Source: an uncultured Clostridia bacterium (GTDB lineage Bacteria; Bacillota_A; Clostridia; Oscillospirales; Acutalibacteraceae). Taken from it: a DNA stretch of 12,674 bases. Where the stretch lies: the NCBI GenBank assembly GCA_937891215.1, contig CALAEU010000309.1, forward strand, positions 1 through 12,674, read 5' to 3'. Below, piece after piece: positions 7,578 to 12,674 of the stretch. The first letter of the stretch is position 1; the number at the start of each line of letters is the position of its first letter. A program made the position numbers and the translations under genes. The notes below the pieces were generated by a model. The model was given only the letters and a program-made list of their open reading frames with translations. It was not told where the DNA came from and did not search any database.

Positions 7578-8216
7578 TCAAAAGATATATGCAAATAATG
7601 ATTTTATTTCTGAACCAAATTCACCCTTACCATCTACTTCTTTTTCACCTGCAACAACAAATTCATCGCCCTCAGATAAATCTATGTAAGTTATCTGGTA
7701 ATTTTCTGCTTTTACCATTCCCAACTTTGTTTCTGCATATTCAATTGCTTTCTGAGAATCAATCATACTGTTAAGTTCTGCACTGAGTCTTACTGTTTCG
7801 CCTTCTTCAATAGAAATCTGCTTTTCAATTGAAGCAATCTCAGCATCAAGTTTATCACTTTCCACAAACATAAAAAGTCTTACAACCACTACAGAAAGAA
7901 GACACAATACAATTGCTATAGATTTAACAAGCAATGGTGATACAGCTGCTTTTTTACTATTTCTTGCAACAGTATGCTGATATGAATCAACTGTTCCTAC
8001 TGCTCTTCTTACAGTATTATTAGTGGTTTTTGTATAATTAACGCTTTGTGGTCTGCTTTGTTTTTTTACTGCTTTTTTACTGCTTGTCTTTTTAGTAGGA
8101 GTTCTCTTAACCTGTTGTGTTCTTGCAGGTTCTGTTTTACCTACTCTTTTAGTTTCGACAACTTGCGGCTCAAACAACGATAAATCATAAGCCGAAGTTT
8201 CTCTGTAATTAGTCAT
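7578..8216 (-). CDS. ftsL: FtsL-like divisome protein, single-pass with coiled coil
   Basis: Bitopic membrane protein of 212 residues with FtsL/DivIC architecture. The cytoplasmic tail (1-95) is very rich in Lys, Arg, Thr and Ser, including the KKTSSKKAVKK segment at 42-52. One transmembrane helix follows at about 97-117, then an extracytoplasmic heptad-like coiled coil at about 120-150. The IEYAETKLGMVKAENYQI segment (158-175) is the conserved element by which such proteins are recognised. FtsL partners DivIC and DivIB/FtsQ and controls FtsW and the septal PBP. The tail is much longer than that of B. subtilis FtsL (about 117 residues in all). The acidic 191-200 segment and hydrophobic SLFAYIF end are unassigned. 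The ATG at 8216 has AAGGGG 8 bases upstream, and rsmH ends 28 bases before. Slot between rsmH and the PBP gene is the canonical ftsL position; sequence alone does not separate it cleanly from other septum-initiator proteins. Confidence 0.82.
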   Translation of the reverse strand: MTNYRETSAYDLSLFEPQVVETKRVGKTEPARTQQVKRTPTKKTSSKKAVKKQSRPQSVNYTKTTNNTVRRAVGTVDSYQHTVARNSKKAAVSPLLVKSIAIVLCLLSVVVVRLFMFVESDKLDAEIASIEKQISIEEGETVRLSAELNSMIDSQKAIEYAETKLGMVKAENYQITYIDLSEGDEFVVAGEKEVDGKGEFGSEIKSLFAYIF

Positions 8217-8244
8217 TTAAATAACCCCTTAAGCGATTAAACGC

Positions 8245-9168
8245 CTATATTTTTAACGCGGTGCGAAGTTTTGCACTGCGACTTCTTTTATTATTATCCA
8301 ATTCTTTTCGCCCTGCTTTCACGCCACCACTTTTAACAATTGCTTTTGGTGTTTTTCCACATACGCAAACTGGAAAATCTTTAGGACAAGTACAACCCTG
8401 TTTAAGAGTTGCAAAATAATCTTTTACAATTTTATCTTCTAATGAATGGAAAGTTATTATTGCAAGTACGCCATCCTTGTTAAGCAAGCCGAACATATCA
8501 GGCAAAACATCTTTTAAACCACCCAATTCATTATTAACTTCTATTCTTATCGCCTGAAAAGTTTTTCGTGCAGGATGTCCATCACGCTTAAACTTTGCAG
8601 GAATAGACTCTGAAATAATATCACTCAATTGAAAAGTTGTTGTAATCTCTTGTTTCTCTCTCGCTTTGACTATGTTTGAAGCGATTTTTTTTGCAAATTT
8701 TTCTTCACCGTAATTTGTTATAACACGATAAAGTTCATTTTCAGAATAGGTATTAACTACGTCTTTAGCACTAAGACCTGTTTTACTCATTCTCATATCA
8801 AGTTCTGCATCGTTATGGAATGAAAAACCACGCTCGGCAGTATCTAACTGAAAACTGCTGACACCTAAATCAGCAACTATACCATCAACACGTGAAACGC
8901 CAAGTGATTCAAGGCAAACTTTAATATTACTGTAATTATCGTGGATTATTGTAACTCTTTTATCATCTTTAAAACGCTCTGTTAAAACCGAGATTGCATC
9001 AGGGTCACGGTCAAACAGATACATATTTCCATTTTCGTTAAGATGTGAAAGAATCTCAGCGGAATGTCCACCGCCACCCGCAGTACAATCAACATAGACG
9101 CCATCGGGTTTTATATTAAGTGCATCAACAGATTCTTTAAGAAGAACCGAAATGTGATTGAATTCCAT
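8245..9168 (-). CDS. rsmH: RsmH (MraW), 16S rRNA C1402 N4-methyltransferase
   Basis: SAM-dependent methyltransferase that modifies the N4 position of C1402 in the decoding centre of 16S rRNA. At 307 residues it has normal length. The SAM-binding loop VDCTAGGGGHS lies at 26-36, ADLGVSSFQLD at 99-109, RGFSFH at 113-118, FQAIRIEVN at 204-212 and TFHSLEDKIVK at 239-249. A CTC...CVC pair of cysteine clusters (C259, C261, C268, C270) resembles that seen in many Firmicutes members and may bind metal or be structural. The ATG at 9168 has AAGGGG 7 bases upstream. mraZ ends 18 bases before and the ftsL-like gene begins 28 bases after, so the three are one transcription unit. Its place here is ancestral in the dcw cluster although the enzyme acts on ribosomes. 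Confidence 0.97.
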   Translation of the reverse strand: MEFNHISVLLKESVDALNIKPDGVYVDCTAGGGGHSAEILSHLNENGNMYLFDRDPDAISVLTERFKDDKRVTIIHDNYSNIKVCLESLGVSRVDGIVADLGVSSFQLDTAERGFSFHNDAELDMRMSKTGLSAKDVVNTYSENELYRVITNYGEEKFAKKIASNIVKAREKQEITTTFQLSDIISESIPAKFKRDGHPARKTFQAIRIEVNNELGGLKDVLPDMFGLLNKDGVLAIITFHSLEDKIVKDYFATLKQGCTCPKDFPVCVCGKTPKAIVKSGGVKAGRKELDNNKRSRSAKLRTALKI

Positions 9169-9186
9169 ATCAATTCCCCTTACAAA

Positions 9187-9609
9187 TTAAAATCTGATTT
9201 CAATTTCTGTTTTAAGACATTCGTTGAAGTTTTCAGACTCTTTATCCCACTCTTCTTGTGCCCAGAGTTCAATTCTGCTTGAAACACCAACAACAACAAT
9301 ATCTTTAACAATATTTGCATATTCTTTGAAAGATTGGTTGAGTGTAACTCTACCTGTCTTGTCAAGTTCAACAGGAATTGCCGCATGAAGAAGGGCTCTT
9401 TGTAAATGTCTTGAAGAAGCTGATGGTGGAAGATTATCTATTTCTCGGCAGATTTCTTCCCAGCGTTCTTCTGTATAAACATAAATACATTTAGATTCAT
9501 CCGGTGAACGAAAGAGAATTATTCTGTCGCCAAGTTCAGAACGAAGTTGTGCCGGAATAATAAAACGGTTTTTTGAATCTATACTGTGATTGTACATACC
9601 GAAGCTCAT
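9187..9609 (-). CDS. mraZ: MraZ, dcw cluster transcriptional regulator
   Basis: DNA-binding regulator made of two SpoVT/AbrB-like half-domains that forms ring-shaped oligomers and, in characterised species, controls its own operon by binding short G-rich repeats. With the start chosen here it has 140 residues, matching the usual length of about 140-145. It begins MSFGMYNHSIDSKNR. The two family motifs are DSKNR at 11-15 and DKTGR at 83-87, one per half-domain. The reading frame extends upstream to a GTG at 9666, but that form has no ribosome binding site and an atypical N-terminal extension. The ATG at 9609 follows an almost perfect Shine-Dalgarno element at the right distance. The gene heads the unit with rsmH and the ftsL-like gene, directly downstream of a consensus promoter carrying candidate MraZ boxes, so autoregulation is expected. 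Confidence 0.95.
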   Translation of the reverse strand: MSFGMYNHSIDSKNRFIIPAQLRSELGDRIILFRSPDESKCIYVYTEERWEEICREIDNLPPSASSRHLQRALLHAAIPVELDKTGRVTLNQSFKEYANIVKDIVVVGVSSRIELWAQEEWDKESENFNECLKTEIEIRF

Positions 9610-9615
9610 TTCCGA

Positions 9616-9625
9616 CACCGCCTTT
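9616..9625 (-). promoter_or_regulatory. Ribosome binding site that fixes the mraZ start
   Basis: AAAGGCGGTG on the minus strand matches 9 of 10 positions of the anti-Shine-Dalgarno complement AAAGGAGGTG. It ends 6 bases before the ATG at 9609. It lies inside the open frame that starts at GTG 9666, so that longer frame would place the best ribosome site of the leader within coding sequence. The short 140-residue MraZ is therefore preferred. Confidence 0.8.
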
Positions 9626-9681
9626 CCGAATTTAAAATCTCCCACTTTTTGGGGTTTTTGCGTCACTTTATGGGAATTTGC

Positions 9682-9716
9682 TCCACCGTGCTCCCATTAT
9701 ACTCCCCCTCATCCCC
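9682..9716 (-). promoter_or_regulatory. Candidate MraZ operator: four G-rich repeats at near-helical spacing
   Basis: On the minus strand GGGGA (9716-9712), GGGGA (9707-9703), TGGGA (9696-9692) and GTGGA (9686-9682) recur with start-to-start steps of 9, 11 and 10 bases, about one helical turn. In E. coli MraZ binds TGGGN direct repeats with roughly 10-base periodicity just upstream of mraZ. Here the repeats fill the spacer of the mraZ promoter, run through the -10 box and pass the expected start site, so bound MraZ would block RNA polymerase. The match to a known operator style is inferred from the pattern; binding itself is unproven. Confidence 0.7.
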
Positions 9717-9725
9717 ATTTGTCAA
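9696..9725 (-). promoter_or_regulatory. Consensus sigma-A promoter of mraZ-rsmH-ftsL
   Basis: The minus strand carries a perfect TTGACA -35 box (9720-9725), an 18-base spacer and a perfect TATAAT -10 box (9696-9701). Transcription should start near 9689, giving a leader of about 80 bases before the mraZ ATG at 9609. Such a full-consensus promoter would be very strong unless repressed, which fits the G-rich operator-like repeats laid over it. Confidence 0.88.
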
Positions 9726-9747
9726 TAGATTTTAAAAACTTTTTAAT

Positions 9748-9787
9748 AAAAAATAACCGAATTGAACTTTAAAAAGTCCAATTCGGT
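9748..9787 (-). terminator. Rho-independent terminator closing the pncB unit
   Basis: Read on the minus strand, ACCGAATTGGACTT and AAGTTCAATTCGGT (9787-9756) form a 14-bp stem with a single G-T wobble and a four-base loop, followed by TATTTTTT (9755-9748). It lies about 40 bases beyond the stop of the acyltransferase-like gene and just upstream of the mraZ -35 box. It thus insulates the dcw cluster from the upstream unit. The plus strand has only an A-rich run after the stem, so bidirectional action is unlikely. Confidence 0.88.
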
Positions 9788-9827
9788 CAAAAACGACAAA
9801 ATTGTTGATTTTATTAGGTTTCACGGT

Positions 9828-11114
9828 TCAGATTTGTTTCAGAACAGAAATAAAATCCGCCATTACTGCTTCAATTTTTTCGTCAGTAAAAACACTGTTT
9901 TCCCACTCAAGATACAATGTATTTTTTCCGCCCATAACAAGTGCAGAAGTTACACATTCATTCGTTTTGTGGGGTTCATTTACTGAAATGTGGTTAAAAG
10001 TGGAGAGTTTTCCCCACGCATTCTGATTCAGGTTATAAGAAGAAAATCCTAAAAGATATTTTTGCTCACAACCATAAAGAGTTGCAAGTTTTTTTGTAGG
10101 TTTACCCTTAAACAAATCAGCTTTATACATATACATAGAATCAAGAAAAGCTGGTTCTAATTTGTTAAGGAACAATTCATTATAAAACGCATTGAAACAC
10201 TCTGAAAACTTTTTATAATATGTTTTGTGAAAATCTTTCGCCTGTTCTTTAAGATTGTTTGACTTACCAGATAATTCAATGGTTGTCAATCCGTTGAATG
10301 CACCAACTGAATAATTATCACGTTCAACAAAATAAGGTCTTCTATCGAGAGTAATATTCATTCTGATTGATTTCTCTTTAAATTTTATGTTTTTATTAAG
10401 GGCAGTAAACAAAGCGAATGCAACAAGTGATGAAAAATCAACTTTCAACTCTTTTGTTTTTTTATTGAGTGAACATGTCAATTCATCATCAAATACAAAC
10501 TCAGTCCTTTTAAATCCTGAGTAACAACCTAAAAACTTTTCTTTCGCTTTTTTATACTCTTCAACTGAGAAATTTTCAGGTTTCAAAAGCCAGTTGTTAT
10601 TAAGCACTTCTGTTACTTTATCGGCAACAAAAGATTCTGCTTCAAGTGGTATTTCTGTTTCATCTTTAAAAAGTTTTACTTTTTCAGGTTCTATCAAAAC
10701 AGTTTCTTTATTATAGTATGACAAAAGTTGTTTTACTATAATAAGCAGAGACTTCGCATCTGAAACAACGGTATGAGAAAATACAACAATTGTATTCTCG
10801 TTAAGTACATAAAACTGGAACAAATTCTCCCAGAAATTAACACCTACTGTTTTGCGTTTATTCACAAACTCATTTACATCCGCTTTTGTAAAAATAATTT
10901 TTGGCTCTACTCTTTCGGGATGAACAAAAGCCTCTGAATTCTCTTTAAGTTCAATCTGTGCAGTAATTAAAGGTTGCTTTACAGAAAGCATATTGAGTGC
11001 TTTCTGTAATTCCTTTTCATTAAAATTTTCTTTATATTCACCGACAAAAGTCACTACATTCTGAAAATCAAAAAGGCGGCATCTCGAAAGACCGATTTTA
11101 TAATTTATACTCAT
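9828..11114 (-). CDS. Condensation/CoA-dependent acyltransferase-fold protein with degenerate active site, function unknown
   Basis: I do not recognise a named gene. The 428-residue protein has no signal peptide or membrane segment. Its layout resembles the two-lobed chloramphenicol acetyltransferase/NRPS condensation/alcohol acetyltransferase superfamily. A HHxxxDG-like site occurs at 114-120 as HTVVSDA followed by a helix, in the expected place about 110 residues in. MNITLDRRPYF at 252-262 then GAFNG at 271-275 resembles the VDLRP...G stretch of alcohol acetyltransferases. NAWG at 365-368 sits where condensation domains have DFGWG. In HTVVSDA the second, catalytic His is Thr and the Gly is Ala, so normal acyl transfer is doubtful. 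The ATG at 11114 follows AAAGGG by 7 bases, and that element abuts the stop of the nicotinate phosphoribosyltransferase gene (11-base gap), indicating one transcript and coupled translation. Fold assignment is moderately sure; substrate and role are unknown. Confidence 0.6.
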   Translation of the reverse strand: MSINYKIGLSRCRLFDFQNVVTFVGEYKENFNEKELQKALNMLSVKQPLITAQIELKENSEAFVHPERVEPKIIFTKADVNEFVNKRKTVGVNFWENLFQFYVLNENTIVVFSHTVVSDAKSLLIIVKQLLSYYNKETVLIEPEKVKLFKDETEIPLEAESFVADKVTEVLNNNWLLKPENFSVEEYKKAKEKFLGCYSGFKRTEFVFDDELTCSLNKKTKELKVDFSSLVAFALFTALNKNIKFKEKSIRMNITLDRRPYFVERDNYSVGAFNGLTTIELSGKSNNLKEQAKDFHKTYYKKFSECFNAFYNELFLNKLEPAFLDSMYMYKADLFKGKPTKKLATLYGCEQKYLLGFSSYNLNQNAWGKLSTFNHISVNEPHKTNECVTSALVMGGKNTLYLEWENSVFTDEKIEAVMADFISVLKQI

Positions 11115-11125
11115 CAGTTTACCCT

Positions 11126-12556
11126 TTAAAACTTTGAATTTTTCTCAATTAAACTTTGTTTTATACCCCATAGTCTACCTGAGAAATCGACATAATATTT
11201 ATGGGGATTTTCAAATCTTGTAACTTCATCCCAGAGTGTTGAAACTTGTTCAATACAATATGAACGAATTTCCTCAAGAGATGGTGAATTATATACACAC
11301 TCACCATCTTTAAATATAGTAACAAGCAATTCTCTAGCAACAAAGTTATCAACCGTTTTCCTTTTCCATGTAAAATCAGGGTCAAAGAGAGAGTACGTTT
11401 TTTCGTTATCAATATTCTCATCAGCAAGTGTAAGAACATCTGCAATTGCTTTACCTGATTCCATATCAAAAAGACGCCACACGCGTTTAGAACAAGGTGT
11501 TGTAATTTTATTTACATTATTACTTACCATAATAGCAGGAATTCTCTCGCCGTTTTTCTCGGTTTCACAAAGTTTGTAAACGCCATCTAAAACTGGTGAT
11601 GATTCTGAAGTTATAAGTTTTTCACCGACAATAAATCCATCTATTTTAGCACCCTGATTAATCATATCTTTTATAAGAATTTCATCAAGTGAGTTTGAAG
11701 CATAAATATCACAATCAGGAAAACCTGCTTCATCTAAAACTCTTCTTGCTCTTTTTGAGAGGTATGTCATATCTCCGCTATCTATTATAATACCCGCAGG
11801 ACGCAAACCTTTTGGTACAAGTACAGAATTAAATGCTTCAACTGCATTTTTTATACCGCTTTCCAATGTATCATAAGTATCCACGAGAAGCATACCATCT
11901 TCGCCATGTTCTTCAAGATACATTTTAAATGCCTCTAATTCATCATCAAAAAGCTGAACCCAACTATGACTCATTGGTGAAGCAGATGGTATTTTGAATT
12001 CCTTTGATGCATTGTAAAGAGTGGTTGCAGAAACACCGCCGATATACGCCGCTCTTGCACCAAGAATTGCAGAATCAAACCCGTGTGCACGTCTTGCACC
12101 CATTTCAATAACTTTTTTGCCTTGTGCCGCTCTTACAACACGATTTGCTTTTGTTGCAACAAGTGTCTGGTGATTTATTATGTTAAGCACTAAAGTTTCG
12201 ATTATCTGTGCTTCTATTACTGGTCCGCAAATTTTAACAATAGGTTCATTAGGAAAAACAGGTGTACCTTCAGGAACTGCATAAACATCACAAGAAAATT
12301 TGAAATCACTTAAATAATCAATAAGCGCTTCTGAGAAACCATTTTCTTTTAATTCTTCTAAATTTTCTTTTGAAAAACTGATGTTTTTAAGTTCTTCGAT
12401 AAGTTCTGTTAATCCTGACATAACAGCAAAACCACCATTATCAGGTATCTCTCTGAAGAATACATCATACACAACATGTGTATGATGAGCATTTGTAGAA
12501 AGCAACCCTTGTGCCATTGTAAGACAACTATAATCCACAAAAAAATCTTTTTTCAT
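11126..12556 (-). CDS. pncB: Nicotinate phosphoribosyltransferase
   Basis: Cytoplasmic enzyme that joins nicotinic acid to PRPP (ATP-stimulated) to give nicotinate mononucleotide, the first step of the Preiss-Handler NAD salvage route. With the start used here it has 476 residues. Family landmarks are SCLTMAQG near the N-terminus, EMGARRAHG at 151-159, PMSHSW at 194-199 with H197 as the candidate phosphorylated histidine, LVDTYDTL at 224-231, IIDSGDM at 257-263 and DGFIVGEKLITS at 306-317. The usual GVGTxL is here IVGEKL, a small deviation. An in-frame GTG at 12577 would add seven residues but has no ribosome site. The ATG at 12556 has AAGGTG 12 bases upstream (slightly long), so it is preferred with moderate certainty. 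It is first in a two-gene unit with the acyltransferase-like gene. Confidence 0.93.
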   Translation of the reverse strand: MKKDFFVDYSCLTMAQGLLSTNAHHTHVVYDVFFREIPDNGGFAVMSGLTELIEELKNISFSKENLEELKENGFSEALIDYLSDFKFSCDVYAVPEGTPVFPNEPIVKICGPVIEAQIIETLVLNIINHQTLVATKANRVVRAAQGKKVIEMGARRAHGFDSAILGARAAYIGGVSATTLYNASKEFKIPSASPMSHSWVQLFDDELEAFKMYLEEHGEDGMLLVDTYDTLESGIKNAVEAFNSVLVPKGLRPAGIIIDSGDMTYLSKRARRVLDEAGFPDCDIYASNSLDEILIKDMINQGAKIDGFIVGEKLITSESSPVLDGVYKLCETEKNGERIPAIMVSNNVNKITTPCSKRVWRLFDMESGKAIADVLTLADENIDNEKTYSLFDPDFTWKRKTVDNFVARELLVTIFKDGECVYNSPSLEEIRSYCIEQVSTLWDEVTRFENPHKYYVDFSGRLWGIKQSLIEKNSKF

Positions 12557-12583
12557 ATTCAAAACTTTCACCTTCACTTATAA

Positions 12584-12599
12584 ACATTATATATAATGT
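12584..12599. promoter_or_regulatory. Perfect 16-bp palindrome in the pncB promoter region, candidate operator
   Basis: ACATTATATATAATGT reads identically on both strands. It covers the -10 box of the proximal candidate promoter and lies in the leader of transcripts from the distal one, about 30 bases before the pncB ATG. This is where a dimeric repressor would block transcription. NiaR-type nicotinate-responsive repressors regulate pncB-like genes in Firmicutes, but I cannot match this sequence to a specific regulator. The core is pure A/T, so part of the symmetry may come from the TATAAT composition. Confidence 0.5.
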
Positions 12600-12614
12600 A
12601 GTATTAACTGTCAT
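12586..12614 (-). promoter_or_regulatory. Proximal candidate sigma-A promoter of pncB
   Basis: ATGACA (12609-12614) and TATAAT (12586-12591) on the minus strand are separated by 17 bases. The -35 has five of six consensus bases and the -10 is perfect. The -10 is contained within the 16-bp palindrome. The transcript would have a leader of only about 20-25 bases, just enough for the AAGGTG ribosome site. Confidence 0.6.
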
Positions 12615-12616
12615 CT

Positions 12617-12645
12617 ATTTTAACATACTATTCGGGTGTTATCAA
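12617..12645 (-). promoter_or_regulatory. Distal candidate sigma-A promoter of pncB
   Basis: TTGATA (12640-12645) and TAAAAT (12617-12622) on the minus strand are separated by 17 bases, with a TG one base before the -10 forming an extended -10. Each box has five of six consensus bases. A transcript from here would carry the palindrome in its leader. Either this or the proximal promoter, or both, could serve the unit. Confidence 0.6.
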
Positions 12646-12674
12646 ACATTTTAATACCATGAACAGTAAAAAAT

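Noticed and set aside
9610..9666. GTG-initiated longer MraZ (159 residues)
   Set aside because: No ribosome binding site precedes the GTG, the extra 19 residues are atypical for MraZ, and a near-perfect Shine-Dalgarno element sits correctly before the ATG at 9609.
9640..9675. Possible hairpin in the mraZ leader (TCCCA with TGGGA)
   Set aside because: Arms of only 5 bp with a 26-base loop and no T run or alternative pairing; not a credible attenuator or riboswitch.
9756..9787. Hairpin as a terminator for plus-strand transcription
   Set aside because: The plus strand after the stem is A-rich rather than T-rich, and no plus-strand gene leads into it.
9762..10026. Two overlapping plus-strand open frames of 74 codons
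   Set aside because: They run through the terminator hairpin and antisense to the acyltransferase-like gene, and their sequences show no domain features.
12557..12577. GTG start for the nicotinate phosphoribosyltransferase
   Set aside because: The bases upstream are A/T rich with no purine-rich ribosome site; the AAGGTG element falls between this GTG and the ATG at 12556.

Overview
The window is an AT-rich stretch in which every convincing gene lies on the minus strand, so transcription runs from high to low coordinates. It holds the upstream part of a dcw (division and cell wall) cluster preceded by a two-gene nicotinate salvage unit. Several traits point to a low-GC Gram-positive of class Clostridia: AGGAGG-type ribosome binding sites, frequent TTG/GTG starts, a SpoVD/PBP2x-like transpeptidase with C-terminal PASTA domains, a clostridial-style FtsL with a basic cytoplasmic tail, and a MurE with the meso-DAP signature. 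A relative of the Oscillospiraceae/Ruminococcaceae is my best guess, but that is inference from gene style and not from a marker gene.

Layout in the direction of transcription. Unit 1 (about 12645 to 9748) has two stacked sigma-A-type promoters, one overlapping a perfect 16-bp palindrome. They are followed by a nicotinate phosphoribosyltransferase and a tightly coupled, unidentified protein that looks like a degenerate condensation/acyltransferase-fold enzyme. A strong hairpin terminator closes it. Unit 2 (9725 to 7521) has a consensus TTGACA-18-TATAAT promoter threaded with G-rich repeats that fit an MraZ operator. It carries mraZ, rsmH and an ftsL-like gene and ends in a second Rho-independent terminator. 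Unit 3 (7498 to the window edge) has its own near-consensus promoter. It carries the PASTA transpeptidase gene, murE, murF, mraY, ftsW and the first 15 codons of murG, packed with overlaps or gaps under 35 bases.

The genes form one pathway. MurE and MurF finish the UDP-MurNAc-pentapeptide, MraY loads it on undecaprenyl phosphate as lipid I, and MurG makes lipid II. FtsW polymerises lipid II with the class B PBP, which crosslinks the glycan. The FtsL-like protein belongs to the divisome that controls FtsW and the PBP. MraZ is the cluster's transcription factor and RsmH modifies 16S rRNA. murD, usually between mraY and ftsW, is absent at that place.

I see no mobile element, CRISPR array, rRNA or tRNA, and no non-coding stretch longer than about 220 bases. 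The least explained items are the degenerate acyltransferase-like gene beside the nicotinate salvage gene, the palindrome upstream of that unit, and the terminator/promoter break that splits the dcw cluster between ftsL and the PBP gene.
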